NCBI GenBank assembly: GCA_023525715.1
Contig: CM042013.1
Span: forward strand, 77,564,994 to 77,628,993
From: Cichorium intybus
Taxonomy: Eukaryota; Streptophyta; Magnoliopsida; Asterales; Asteraceae
DNA: 64,000 bases
Direction: 5' to 3'
In this document: piece by piece, positions 21,768 through 35,310 of the stretch
How the letters are laid out: every line of letters begins with the position of its first letter
Position numbering within the stretch: position 1 is the stretch's first letter
The notes under the pieces: generated by a model
Seen by the model: the letters and a program-made list of their open reading frames with translations, nothing else
Told to the model about the DNA's origin: nothing
The model's database searches: none
Made by a program: the position numbers and the translations under genes

Positions 21768-23486
21768 GGCTATATTGCATGTTTAGATAATAAGTTTATT
21801 TGGATAAACTTGGTTTTTGGAGGCCATGAATGTTCATCTTCTTGAATGAAAGTTTCATGCATGGCTTCTTTGGCAACATGCAAGTATATTATCTATGATT
21901 TTATGTAACCAACTAAAATTTATATTTGCATGCATTTGGTTACATAATTGTTGCCTTAGAAAAACAAAGTGTTGATTTTCTTATGATTTTATGTGATAAA
22001 ATGGTGCATAAACAAGCCAAGGACCATGTGTTGCATGTTTTGTGTTTAAATTCGATATGATTGTAATCTATTCTTTTATTCAAATGGTTTGTAATAATAA
22101 TTAGTTATTTCCTTCTTATATTCATTTTGTAAGTATTAGAATAGTTGTATTTTATATCTTTCACAAAATGTAACAAGAGAAGGAGATAAAGACATAAGAA
22201 GATTGCACCCAACAGCAACGATTTTTTCCTGCATTCCTGCTGCCAATTTTGAATCTGTTTGGGGGCTTAAAAAAAATTCTTAACCTCATTCCATGGTGCC
22301 AAGAAAGGGTGGTTCAAGTCTTATTTGATGATACAAGAAGATTGGCAAAGTTGTAGCTAAATCGGAGATCATTTGGATGAGTTTTTGGTCACCTTTTGTC
22401 CTTAGGATTGGACTTGATATTTCATGTATGGCTCACATGAAATATCAACTAGTTGGCTTGTGTTTATGCACCCATGCATGCATGTGATGATTGAATGTTT
22501 TATGATTTTATGTTGTTGATGAAAATAAGATTTTGCATGCTAGACAACCTAGATAATTAAACATAATCATCAAGGAGTTTGTAATTTTCAAATTGACATA
22601 TAAAACATAAGATGTAATACAATTGGTTTTATTAAAATGGGTTTTTTTTAAAAAACCTATAAAGTCAAGTTTTGAAAATGAATGAAACAAGAAATAAAAT
22701 GGAGATTTTATGAACTCTTACAAACTCCAACCCTAAATAATAATGGTAATTATTTAGGATTAAAATTGGTTCTCATGTATGTGATCAAACTCAAACTTAA
22801 TATTGGATATTAATTGTAATCTTGACGACAAACAAAGAATTAATAAAATAGAGATTTTATGATTAAAGAACCAATTAACAAAATAAGATTTAATGGTACC
22901 ATGTTCATTGGATGCATGCAATCTACATGATACCATATGTTTTTCAAAATTAGAATTGTAAAAACAAACAAAACCCTTTCGAAATACGAATCAATGCCGT
23001 CCCTCTTAAAGACACTCATGTATCACTTGTATTTCCTTGTGGGATAAAGGATACCTAACCACTTGGAGTCTTCTTGTGATACAAGAAGTAGTTTTGCAAT
23101 ATTGATGGGATAAAGGACACCTAACCATTAATAGTTGTCAAAACTACACGTCCGTTTAAGTGGGATGATTCGTTTGGATATCTCTTGTGATAAAGGTCAC
23201 CTAAGCATTAGAAATCCAAGGCATAGATGGGATCAAACATGCCAAACTTATAAATGTTATAATAGGATCACATAACTCTAGAAATTATATTTGGATATAA
23301 TTGGTAAACCGTTACCTACCTTGTTGATTCGAGTAGGCGGGATAAAGGATACCTAACCGCTTGTTTGTATTGCAACTTGGATTCTAGACCTTAATCAATT
23401 AAAGTTTATGAAACAAAGAAAGGGTATTAATTATTAAGGACTTAATATCATAAATTACTAAATTGAACCTTGTTAAAATTTTGTAG
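21768..23486 (+). other. 1.7-kb leader of the intact copia, with a repeated motif
   Basis: Long non-coding leader between PBS and gag. The motif GGGATAAAGGAYACCTAACC occurs at 23041, 23107 and 23339, with a diverged copy near 23187, all just upstream of the gag start. Copies are followed by unrelated sequence, so this is not a simple tandem array. Packaging or dimerisation signals of retroelements usually lie in this region; that role is only inferred here. Confidence 0.7.
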
Positions 23487-26400
23487 ATGGCACCAAACAC
23501 AACAAACCCGGCTCCTAACAAAACCTCACTGCGGTCCCTCCTTGAGGGAGAAAAACTCAACCATACCAACTTCTTGGATTGGTACCGTAGTGTGAGAATA
23601 GTTCTCAAACAAGAAAAGAAAGAATATGTTCTCAATGAACCACTTCCTGAAGAGCCCCCTGCCATCCCTAAGCCCGCACACGATGCATGGCTTAAAAAGA
23701 TGGATGATTCCATTGATGCATCATGCCTCATGTTGGCAACCATGATTCCTGACCTTCAGAAGGACTTAGAGAATCATTCAGCCTATGACATGATCAATCA
23801 ATTGAAGGAAATATTCCAACAGCTTGCAAGAACGGAATGGTTCGAAACTGTTTGGGCTTTCCATGCTTGCAAGATGGAGGATGGACAGTCGGTTAGCTCT
23901 TATGTGCTCAAGATGAAGAGTCACATTGATCATTTGGCACGTCTTGGAGTTGTGATGCCCGAAGAGCTAGCAACAGATATGATCCTTAACTCCTTGACAA
24001 AGTCTTTTGATCCCTTCGTCATGAATTATAACATGAATGGTTTGAACAAGACTATCACGGAATTGCATGGGATGCTAATTACCGCGGAAAAGAATCTGCC
24101 TAAGAAAACCACTCAAGTTCTCATGATCAAGGAAGGTGGCACAAAGAGAACTAGACCCGAACACCCCACCAACTCCAAGGGAAAAGGGAAGGCAAAGGTT
24201 GCCAAAGGAAAGGGCAAGAAAGTTGTCCAAATATCCCGTCCGCCCAAGAAGAAGGCAAAGGTTGCCAAAGAAGACGCGTGCTTCGAATGTGGCAAAGTTG
24301 GGCATTGGAAGAGGAATTGCCCTACCTATCTTGCGGAGTTGAAGAAGAAGAAGGCCGGTGAGGGCACTTCAGGTATCTATGTGATAGACCTAGAACTTTA
24401 TAATTTATCTCCTAACACATGGGTATTTGATACTGGTTGTGGAACTCACATTTGTAATATGTTGCAGGGATTCAAAAGGAGTAGGCGACTGAAGGCAAAC
24501 GAGGTAGTACTCCGAGTTGGAAACAGTGCAAGGGTTGCGGTGGATTCAATAGGAAATTTTGATTTGTTACTACCTAATGGCTTGTATTTGACATTAACGA
24601 ATGTTTATTATGTTCCTAGCTTGACTAGGAATATTATTTCGGTTGCTAAGTTGAGACAATGTGGTTTTAATCTTTCCTTTATGAATGATGACATTTGTGT
24701 TTACAAAAATAATGTATTCTATTTTGAGGCTAGGCCTTTAAATGGAATTTATGAAGTAAACCTTGATGAAAAGACTAACCATGGCTCTTTATACCACACT
24801 TTCACCAAGAGACCCAAATGTGATTTGAGTCAAATTTATCTATGGCATTGTCGCCTTGGGCATATAAACAAGAAACGCATATCCCAACTTCAAAAGAGTG
24901 GACTTTTGAAGGCAAATGAGAATGACTCTTTTGATATATGTGAATCTTGTTTACATGGCAAGATGACTAAAGCTCCTTTCTCCGGAACCAATGAGAGGGC
25001 AAAGGACTTGTTAGGAATCATACATACGGATGTATGTGGTCCTTTCAAGCCAATGACTAGATATGGTGAAAGATATTTCATCACCTTCACTGACGACCTT
25101 AGTCGATTTGGATATGTTTATTTGATTAAACATAAACATGAGGCGTTTGAAATGTTCAAAACGTTTCAAAGTGAAGTTGAAAATCAACTCAACAAAACAA
25201 TTAAAGTTCTACGTTCTGATAGAGGAGGTGAGTACTTAACTACAAACTTTATGGATCATCTTAAGACTTGTGGAATTGTTTCACAACTTACTCCACCTGG
25301 AACACCACAACATAATGGTGTATCTGAGAGGCGGAACCGAACACTATTGGATATGGTTCGATCCATGATGAGTAGAAGTACTCTACCTTTATCATTTTGG
25401 GGTTATGCTTTACAAACAGCTGCTCGTCTCCTAAACATGGCACCTACTAAGAAGGTTGATAAAACGCCTTATGAGATATGGCATGGAAGGGTTCCATCTT
25501 TATCCTATCTCAAGGTGTGGGGTTGTGAAGCTTATGTTAGACAAGAAGCTTCAAACAAACTAGAACCCCGTTCAACTAAGTGTATCTTTGTAGGGTATCC
25601 AAAAGATTGTCTTGGATACTACTTCTACAATCCCATAGAGAATAAGATATTTATTTCTCGAAAAGCTGAATTCCTAGAAAACAAGTTTCTGACGGAAGAG
25701 GCTAGTGGGAGGTTTGTGGAACTTGAAGAACTTCAGGAACCACAGCCTGATACACAAGAAATTGGATCTAGCATTCAACAAGAAATTGTTGAACCTGAAC
25801 AAACAGTTGATCAGGAACAAATTGTAACACAAGGTGTTCGCAGATCTGGAAGGGTTCGATTTGAACCTGAAAGGTATGGTTACCTTATGATGGAAGAGGA
25901 ATGTTATACGATATATTCTGATGAACCCGTCAACTACCAGAGTGCAATGTCAGATCCTGAATCTGATAAATGGCTTGAAGCCATGAACACAGAGATGCAA
26001 TCCATGCACGATAACCAAGTTTGGGACTTGGTTAATCTTCCCACCAATTGTAAGACTGTTGGGAACAAATGGGTTTTCAAGAAGAAAACCGACGTGGATG
26101 GTAATGTACACACTTTTAAGGCGAGACTTGTCGCTAAAGGATACTCACAAACTCATGGTATAGACTATGATGAGACTTTTTCACCAGTGGCAATGATCAA
26201 GTCAATTAGGATACTTTTTGCCATAGCCGCATACTATGATTATGAGATATGGCAAATGGATGTCAAGACCGCTTTCCTTAATGGACACTTATTGGAAGAT
26301 GTCTATATGGATCAACCTGAAGGTTTTGTCGATCCTAAGCATCCAAACAAGGTGTGTAAGCTTAAAAGATCTATTTATGGATTGAAGCAAGCGTCTCGAA

Positions 26401-27506
26401 CATGGAACATCCGTTTTGATGAAAAGATTACGAATTTTGGATTCATAAAAAATGAGGATGACTCCTGTGTTTACAAGAAAGCTAGTGGGAGCATTGTCAT
26501 ATTTCTAGTATTGTATGTAGATGACATACTTTTATTTGGAAATGACATCCCAACCTTGAAAGGTGTCAAAATGTTCCTTGAGAACTGTTTCTCAATGAAG
26601 GACTTAGGAGAAGCTGCTTATGTATTAGGCATAAAAATCTATAGAGATAGATCTAAGAGACTTATTGGTCTAACCCAAAGTGTATATATTGATAAAATCT
26701 TGAAAAGTTTCAAGATGCAAGACTCCAAAAGAGGATTCTTGCCAATACCACATGGCACCATCCTAAGTAAGTCTCAGTGCCCAAGCACTAGGACTGAACT
26801 TGAAAGGATGAAACATGTCCCATATGCTTCGGCAATTGGGTCCATCATGTATGCCATGTTATGCACTAGGCCCGACGTCTCATGTGCCTTAAGTATGACT
26901 AGTAGGTATCAACAGAACCCAGGTGAAGCCCACTGGACTGCTGTAAAGAACATTCTTAAGTACTTGAGAAGAACTAAAGACATGTTCTTAGTTTACGGTG
27001 GTTTGGAAGAAAGCCTAAAAGTAAGGGGTTACACTGACGCAAGCTTCCAAACAGATAGGGAGGATTCGAGATCTCAATCTGGGTATGTCTTTATTTTAAA
27101 TGGAGGAGCCGTGTCTTGGAAGAGTTCCAAACGAGAAGTGATTGCTCAATCCACTACAGAATCAGAATATGTTGCTGCTTCGGAAGCTGCTCAAGAAGCT
27201 GTCTGGATGAGAAAGTTCATTGAAGATCTAGGGGTTGTTCCTTCCATTCGGGACCCTATAGAACTCTTCTGTGACAATCTAGGTGCTATAGCTCAAGCAA
27301 AGGAACCTAGATCGCATCAAAAGACCAAACACATTCACCGAAGATATAACTACATACGACATGAAGTTAAGAATGGTGAAATAAGTATTCACAAGGTTCA
27401 TATAGATCAGAATTTGGCAGACCCATTCACGAAGCCTTTACCTCAAGCTAAGCATGAAAGTCACGCTAAGGGTATAGGACTTCGTTTTTCTAATGAATGG
27501 ATTTGA
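23487..27506 (+). CDS. copia gag-pol polyprotein, 1339 aa, apparently functional
   Basis: It is one ORF without stops or shifts. Order: gag capsid (about 1-225), basic Lys-rich linker, CCHC zinc knuckle (C265, C268, H273, C278), protease with DTG at 315-317, then GAG-pre-integrase (WHCRLGHINKKRI). The integrase catalytic residues D515, D578 and E614 have the D35E spacing. Reverse transcriptase follows with YVDD at 1010-1013, and RNase H (STTESEYVAASEAA, then ELFCDNLGAIA) continues to the C-terminus. All catalytic residues I can check are present. The polyprotein makes virus-like particles in the cytoplasm, copies its RNA and integrates the cDNA. Gag and Pol share one frame with no visible frameshift site, so their ratio must be set some other way, as in other copia elements. 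Confidence 0.95.
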   Translation: MAPNTTNPAPNKTSLRSLLEGEKLNHTNFLDWYRSVRIVLKQEKKEYVLNEPLPEEPPAIPKPAHDAWLKKMDDSIDASCLMLATMIPDLQKDLENHSAYDMINQLKEIFQQLARTEWFETVWAFHACKMEDGQSVSSYVLKMKSHIDHLARLGVVMPEELATDMILNSLTKSFDPFVMNYNMNGLNKTITELHGMLITAEKNLPKKTTQVLMIKEGGTKRTRPEHPTNSKGKGKAKVAKGKGKKVVQISRPPKKKAKVAKEDACFECGKVGHWKRNCPTYLAELKKKKAGEGTSGIYVIDLELYNLSPNTWVFDTGCGTHICNMLQGFKRSRRLKANEVVLRVGNSARVAVDSIGNFDLLLPNGLYLTLTNVYYVPSLTRNIISVAKLRQCGFNLSFMNDDICVYKNNVFYFEARPLNGIYEVNLDEKTNHGSLYHTFTKRPKCDLSQIYLWHCRLGHINKKRISQLQKSGLLKANENDSFDICESCLHGKMTKAPFSGTNERAKDLLGIIHTDVCGPFKPMTRYGERYFITFTDDLSRFGYVYLIKHKHEAFEMFKTFQSEVENQLNKTIKVLRSDRGGEYLTTNFMDHLKTCGIVSQLTPPGTPQHNGVSERRNRTLLDMVRSMMSRSTLPLSFWGYALQTAARLLNMAPTKKVDKTPYEIWHGRVPSLSYLKVWGCEAYVRQEASNKLEPRSTKCIFVGYPKDCLGYYFYNPIENKIFISRKAEFLENKFLTEEASGRFVELEELQEPQPDTQEIGSSIQQEIVEPEQTVDQEQIVTQGVRRSGRVRFEPERYGYLMMEEECYTIYSDEPVNYQSAMSDPESDKWLEAMNTEMQSMHDNQVWDLVNLPTNCKTVGNKWVFKKKTDVDGNVHTFKARLVAKGYSQTHGIDYDETFSPVAMIKSIRILFAIAAYYDYEIWQMDVKTAFLNGHLLEDVYMDQPEGFVDPKHPNKVCKLKRSIYGLKQASRTWNIRFDEKITNFGFIKNEDDSCVYKKASGSIVIFLVLYVDDILLFGNDIPTLKGVKMFLENCFSMKDLGEAAYVLGIKIYRDRSKRLIGLTQSVYIDKILKSFKMQDSKRGFLPIPHGTILSKSQCPSTRTELERMKHVPYASAIGSIMYAMLCTRPDVSCALSMTSRYQQNPGEAHWTAVKNILKYLRRTKDMFLVYGGLEESLKVRGYTDASFQTDREDSRSQSGYVFILNGGAVSWKSSKREVIAQSTTESEYVAASEAAQEAVWMRKFIEDLGVVPSIRDPIELFCDNLGAIAQAKEPRSHQKTKHIHRRYNYIRHEVKNGEISIHKVHIDQNLADPFTKPLPQAKHESHAKGIGLRFSNEWI

Positions 27507-28287
27507 TTTGTGTTTAGTGTTTTATGAATATGAACTTATGTAAACAACAAGAATTATGTAATATATGAAAGGTGATGTTTCATTCATAATTTTGTGTTTT
27601 AATATTAGCATGTTTAATCCTTGAATAATTTGATTATTCTAAATGTCCATAGTCGATCATAGTTGTGGGAGCAATTATGAAGTAAGACTAATATGAATTG
27701 GATTGGTTGACTTTTATGGGTAAAAGTAGCAAAAGGTTGCAACCAAATTCATAGGTACTTGTCAGTGAACAAGTATTGGACTTGACCCGTTTCAAGATCA
27801 CTTCATGGATCATTATCATAAGTGATTCTTGAACAAAGGTATTATCATTGTATCCTTAGACCTGAGATACATATTTGGGACTCAAGTGTAGAGAGTGTTG
27901 TGCTTTGATATGGTTCACCGTTGTTCTTGAAATATAGACAACCATACAGACCATACTCAAGTATAGTACAAACTACATAAGGGGCGTATGTAGTCAAGAC
28001 GGGATTTGTTCCTCTTATGTATTGAGAGTTAGACATCTAAGGCGCCTGATTGAAAGTTGAACATAAAATGAGAATGATTAAGATCCATGTCTCATGTTCA
28101 AGATGATGTCTGTGACAAAGGGATAATTGATAGATAACATTGTACATCAATTAGAGCCTCGTGCTTATGAAGAATTGAATGTTGTTGAATGGCATTATGT
28201 CATGTGTTATTGGGGGCAGTGAAATGTTGCTAGACGTTTACCACTGTCGATATCATTCTATGATGCAACCTTGTGCAAGTGGGAGAT
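27507..28287 (+). other. 3' untranslated internal region and PPT of the intact copia
   Basis: A 780-bp spacer with no gene. It carries the family-shared phrase TTGAATAATTTGATTATTC and GGTCTAAGGATACAATGATA on the minus strand, and ends in AAGTGGGAGAT just before the LTR. An inverted homologue lies at 7180-7665. Confidence 0.75.
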
Positions 28288-29457
<1,170 letters not shown>

Positions 29458-30115
29458 ACTTTCATCTTAGTCGTTTTACTAAATCTCCTCAAGGTTATTG
29501 CTAAAGTCTCGTTTAAGGCATATTTTAGAATTTAGATAATCATCTCTCAATTACCGATCATTCAATTAGTAGTCCTTTATTTCCTATTACGGTACTTGAT
29601 ACTAGAAGTTCCTTGGATCGATACTCGTATTTACCACGATATTACTTGATTGATACCGTACACTTGAGATTGTAAAAGAGGGTGTAAAAACCTCCTATCA
29701 AGTTCGAAACCCACATATGGATACAAGGTCTATTTATAGTAATGATAAGCAGGTTGAATTATATGATAAATGCCTTATCACGTCAGGAATTCAAATAAGG
29801 CAGTTATATGCCTTATAACTTATCATTATGGGGCTATAAATATGGTGCCCCAACAACCCCATATGTGACGCCAAACTCATAGAGTTTTTCTCTTCTCTCT
29901 AGTTTTTCTTGCTTGCTATGTTATGGGTGTGAGCCATTAAAGGCACGACACTTGTGGTGCTTGCTTCCAAAGGTCAAAGGTATGGAAATATGCTTTATGA
30001 AATTTGATTATACCTTTTGTGTTCTTAGTTATATATTCAATAGTGAAAACATATATACTATAGGTTGCATGTGAACTTAAGTGTTTAAGTTTTATTGTTT
30101 TCCTATTCCCCAACA

Positions 30116-31323
30116 GTGGTATCACAGTTATGCTTGTTTTCTGTTGAATTGTTATAATTGTAGAACTGTTGTTAGGGTTTTAATGAACTTAAACCCTAGC
30201 CTCCATGGATGTCAACTTGGGTCAGGATTTTAGAAACCCTAGCCTCCACCCATTTTTTCGAAAATTGTATGTGGCCTCCTAGGGTTTTTCTATTTTTGGT
30301 AAATATGATTATTTAATAAGTGGAAACCCGTGGCCTTTATTTTTGGAGAACTTAGTGGACAAGGATTTGGATTAAAATTAATTGATTTAATTTGATAATC
30401 CTAAATTGATTTAATTGATTTAATTGTTTATTAGAAGATAAATCAATATGGTCTTAATTTTAAATTTAAATTAAATAGTTTTTAATACGAAAATTTAAAA
30501 GAAATAAAACAAAATATTTTAAATGTTTAAAATACATCTTGTATATAGTATTAAAAGTTAATGTTTATATGTATAAGATAAAGTCAGTCAAATCGCTAGT
30601 ATGCCTCATTCACGAAGCTGGTCTATAAGGGGGTATAAAGAAACTGCCTATAAAATGGCAGTTTAATGGGTATTCACTCTCACCCACCGCTCCCTTGATC
30701 AGTGGAGAGTCGTTAGCAGAACGTATTTGATACGACAACATAATCTCATTAAAAGTATAATGCTATTAAAAAAAAGTACTAGAACCTTAACAAAATCCCA
30801 ATCTAGTTACTTTAGGAAAATGTGAAAAGTATGCTAATCCATGAAATTGCATGTTACACTTTATGAGTTGTTAGTGGAGCGTGTGTGGTTTACCGGCACA
30901 TCAATCGAGATGATGAACGACATTGAGGTTACCAAGCAGATTTACATGGTTATTCACATCTTGTTTGTGATCCTCAGCATCTCAGTCACAAACAGAAGAG
31001 CATAATCTAAGATTAAAACATGCCATTGAATAGTTTCAATGAATCTCAAAGTTTTAGGAATTTCACTTAATATGATTATCTTCTACGGTGGAATTCGTAA
31101 ATCGTCATTTACCTACCTTCATATAATTTACGATTAGATTACGGCATCCCTCTTCTAAGTTGTGAATTATAATGTTGGGTCCTAACCTTAATATGTTGTT
31201 TGGGTTAACATATTGAGGGCTATCCATATCTAATTAAAACTATCTTCTTTTATAAATTTCTACTCTTGATGCTTCAGCTACTCCGTCCGCTCCAACCATA
31301 ACACCAACTTCACATCGATCCTT
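30116..31323 (+). other. primer-binding site and leader of E0
   Basis: The LTR is followed by TGGTATCACAGTT (from 30117), a PBS with one or two changes from TGGTATCAGAG. The leader then shares long phrases with the leader of the copy at 34027-35300, such as AAATCGCTAGTATGCCTCAT, CTCACCCACCGC and GTGTGGTTTACCGGCACA. No ORF is supported here. Confidence 0.75.
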
Positions 31324-32619
31324 TTGCTCTGTTCGAAGGTCACATTGGATGGCACTAACTATAACGACTGGTTGTGGAATATTAAGATGGCTCTTCGTTT
31401 CGAGGACAAAGAGTATGTGCTCAAAAAAGAACTCATCATGGTCGATTCTGAAACAGCTACTCCTGAGGATTATGCCTCATATAAGAAACACTACGACGAT
31501 GCAACCAAAGTGCCATGCATCATGGTCGCTACTATGGTCCTCGAATTGCAGAGATTCTATGAGGACTACTGGCCATATAAGATGAACAAGGACCTTATGG
31601 AAAAGTTCCATAAGCGAGCTCGTCATTAAAAGTATGAAGTGGTCAAGGCCCTCATGGCATACAAAATGAAAGATGGATTGTCTGTCTACGCCCACGTGCA
31701 GAAAATGCAAAGATACGCGGAACGCCTAGTGAAACCGAATGTGTATTTTGACGAGGAGCTGGCTATTGATATAGTCCTCGACTCCTTGCCCGGTTGTTAT
31801 GATCAATTTATTTTAGCTTATCTTTTGAACAACAGTGAGCCTACCCTGGCACAGTTACACAACATGCTGTAGACCGCTGAAGCAAGAATGAAGGGTAAAG
31901 GTTTAGCCTCCACTTCTGGTAGCGCTCCCATTTTGGCTATTGGACAGGGAAATGGGAAGAAAAGGAAGGGTCATCCGAAAAGGGAAAGTCCAGTTCCCAC
32001 ATTCCTCCCGTCTCGAATCCCAAAGAAGTGGATTGCTTCTACTGCAACGAAAAGGGACATTGGAAACGAAGCTGCCCAAAGTACTTGCAAGATATCAAGG
32101 ATGGAAAGGTAAAGCCATCATCTACAGGTATATACACTATATCTAATAACTCATCATCTTCCCGTTCTTGGGTCCTTGATACACGATGCGGTTTTCACAT
32201 TTGTTCTGATTTGCAGGGACTAAAAGAAAGTGAGGAGATGGAGCATGTAAGGATGAACCTGATCATGGGAAATAGGCGATCTTCTCCTGTTACCAAGATT
32301 GGAGTTTATAATCTATTGCTTAGTGATGATGTTTGTTTAGATTTGATTGATTGTTGCTACTCCCTAGAAATGGTTCATAATATTATTTCGTTTCATGCAT
32401 TGTTTAGACAAGGATATAGATATCTGTTTGATAATATGAATGGATCTATTTCAGCTTATAAAAAATGGTGTTTTTATATTTAATGCTTTGCCTTGTGATG
32501 GTGTGAAACTGTGACATGTGTAGACAACTTAGGCAATAGTGTATTTCAAATTGATTCGTCTAATGGTATAGACAAAGCATGCTTGTGGCACTGTCGTCTT
32601 GGACAGATTAACAAGAAAC
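31324..32619 (+). pseudogene. E0 gag, zinc knuckle, protease and integrase start, broken
   Basis: A copia gag domain is read from about 31324 (KVTLDGTNYNDWLWNIKMAL), with in-frame TAA near 31627 and TAG near 31870. A frameshift precedes the zinc knuckle CFYCNEKGHWKRSC (about 32034). The protease box reads VLDTRCG, so the invariant Gly of DTG is Arg. After another frameshift comes WHCRLGQINKK (about 32585), where the coding sequence is cut by the element at 32620. It continues at 40720. There is no good ATG at the start of the visible frame (TTG at 31324). Confidence 0.88.
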
Positions 32620-34026
32620 TGTTGGATTAGGTGTCTAAGCCATAACTATAATTGATACATATACTTGAATTGATGGCAGCACAATCCTTTTGGGTTGTCC
32701 TCAAACCTAGCAGAGGACAAGATAACTTATAAAGAGAAAGAGAGATTGATTTATTAATATATTATGAGGATAATATATTAATTAGAAATCATAATATTTA
32801 ATTAATAATTAATCAGAAATTAATTGGAATTAGTTTTGGGGTTAATTGGATTAATTAAAAGTGCAGGGGCTGAATTGTAATTGTTTAATAGTTGAGCAAT
32901 GGACGATTATGGGCTGTGTATGGTGTTGGACGAATTCGAAGGCTTAGGCCTTAAGGAATTCGAAAATCACCATATATGGATACAAGGACTATTTATGGTA
33001 ATGATAAGCAAGTTGAATTATATGATAAAAGGCCTATCATATCAGAATTCAAATAAGGCAGTTATATGCCTTATGACTTATCATTCTAGGGCTATAAATA
33101 GAGAGCCCCAGGACCCCCATATGGCATGCCAACTTCAAGGGTCTCTCCTTCCTCTCTCTAGTTTCTTGCTTGCTAGTGTTCTAGGTGTGAGCCATTAGAG
33201 GCACCAGTGTTGCAAAACTCGGCCAACTCGGTCGAGTACTCGGACTTTGCGTCTTACTGAGGCGAGTTAGGCTAACTCGACCAAACAACTCGGAAATTGG
33301 TCAAACTCGGTTGTACTCGGGTCAAACTCGGTGTTACTTGGTCAAACTCGATTTAACTCGGAGCAACTCGGTTCAACTTGGCCAACTCAGTCGAACTCGG
33401 CCAAATCGGTCAAACTCGGTAATTTTCACTTTTTTTTTTAAAAATAAATAATTATAATTGTTAATTAAAATTTTAACATATATCATATATTTATTTATTT
33501 AATAAACATTGTTTAATTTTAATTTTTTTAAATTTAATGTAAATTTGATAGAGAAACAAAAAACGACTAATGGTTAAATGATTACTCTAATATTAAATAA
33601 TGAACGTTGATTTTAGAAATAGTTCAACATTTGAACTTGTATCTTTTTATTGATTTTTCCACTAAATATGTTATGAAATTCAATCAACTTATAATTTTTG
33701 AAATATATATAATTTCCTTAAAAATAATTCTATATAATTTATGCAATCCGAGTACTTCCCGAGTACTCTCCGAGTAATCCGAGTACTCGCTACTCCCCGG
33801 TCGGCCGAACGAGTACCGAATAGCGAGTTTCGCAATATTGAAAGGCACGACACTTGTGGTGCTTGCTTCCAAGGGTTGAAAGGTATGTAGTTTCTAATCC
33901 TTTCTTTATAATTTTAATTATATACCTTTAGGTTCTTAGTTATAGGTTCAATATAGAAAACATAGATCCTTATAGGTTGCATGTGAACTTAAGAGTTTAA
34001 GTTTATTGTTTGCCTATTCCCCATCA
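32620..34026 (+). repeat. 5' LTR of the inner family-A copy, with hAT MITE
   Basis: It starts TGTTGGATTAGGTGTC and ends TATTCCCCATCA, followed by the PBS TGGTATCAGAG at 34028. Without the MITE and its duplicated target it is 763 bp, against 765 bp for the 3' LTR. The TATA box GGGCTATAAATAGAGAG lies near 33090. Confidence 0.9.
33205..33840. mobile_element. hAT-type MITE, 636 bp, with ACTCGG subterminal arrays
   Basis: Terminal repeats are CAGTGTTGCAAAACTCG on the left and CAATATTGCGAAACTCG on the opposite strand at the right. The 8-bp flanks are AGAGGCAC (33197-33204) and AAAGGCAC (33841-33848), the hAT duplication length with one change. The left 210 bp hold about 15 copies of ACTCGG or close variants; the right 100 bp hold CCGAGT copies in the opposite sense. 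The middle is AT-rich and non-coding. Confidence 0.85.
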
Positions 34027-35232
34027 ATGGTATCAGAGTTGTGATTGTTTTCTATTGAATATCTATAATAGTAAGACTGTTATTAGGGTTTAATGAAATT
34101 AAACCCTTTCCTCCTTGGATTGTCGACTTGCGCTAGTGTTTTAAAAACCCTAGCCTCCACCCTTGTATTTTCGAAAATTGCATGGCCTCCATAGGGCTTT
34201 TCTATTTTTGGTAAATACGATTATTTAATAAATGGAAACCCTTGGCATTATTTTTGGAAAACTTAGTGGGAAAGGATTAGGATTAAATTAATATATTTAA
34301 TTTGATGATCCAAATTTGAGTTAATTTAATTAATTGTTAATTAAAAGATAAAATCAATATGGTTTTAATTTTAAAATTTAAATTAAAAAGTTTAATTCGA
34401 AAATTTTAAAAGAAATAAAACCAAATATTTTAAAATGTTTAAAATACATCTTATATATATTATTATTAAAATTTAATATTTATATGTATAAGAATAAGTC
34501 AGTCAAATCGCTAGTATGCCTCATTCACGAAACTAGTCTATAAGGGGGTATAAGAAAACTGCCTATAAAATGGCGGTTGAATGGGTGTCCACTCTCACCC
34601 ACCGCTTCCTTGATCAGTGGAGGGTCGTTAGCAGAACGGATTTGATAGGACAACCTAATCTCATTAAAAGTATAATGCTATTAGGCAAAAGTACTAGAAC
34701 CTTTAATGAAATCCTAAATCTAGTTACTTTAGGAAAATGTGAAAAGTATGCTAATCCATGAAATTGCACATTACACTTTGTGATTCGTTAGTGGAGAGTG
34801 TGTGGTTTACCAGCACACTAATAGGGACTCATAAAGAGTGGTGATGGGTATCTCATAAATTATCATTGTTGATGTAGCGCGTGTGGTTTATTGGCACATC
34901 AATCGAGATGATAAACGACATTGAGGTTACCAAGCAATTTGCATGGTTATTCACATCCTATTTGTGATCCTCGGTATCCCAGTCACAAATGGAAGAGCAT
35001 AATCTGAAATTAAAACATCCCATTGACCTCGGTGAATGAATCTCACAGATCTTGGAATTTCATAGAGACTGCAATTGATAAAAGTATATCTACCTTAATG
35101 ACCATTTTGTTGTGATTACTGCATCCCTCTTCACACCATATTTGGGAGATTTTGGGTCCTAGCCTTATTAAAAAATAATTGGGTAATTATTTAAAAGGAT
35201 TAAAATTAAACTAATAGATTTTGATTTTATAG
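34027..35232 (+). other. primer-binding site and leader of the inner family-A copy
   Basis: The PBS TGGTATCAGAGTTGTG is at 34028. The leader is homologous to that of E0 (30116-31323). The phrase GTGTGGTTTACCAGCACA near 34800 is repeated near 34880 as GTGTGGTTTATTGGCACA, an internal duplication of about 80 bp. No gene is seen. Confidence 0.7.
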
Positions 35233-35310
35233 ATATCTGAAGCTAGAATTAACTCTCCTCCTCCTCCTCCATCACCCATTTCTGAGAGCTTCAGAAAGTA
35301 CCTGTTGAAT

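Noticed and set aside
33220..33420. Centromeric or satellite array of ACTCGG
   Set aside because: The array is confined between TIRs and 8-bp duplications of a hAT MITE.
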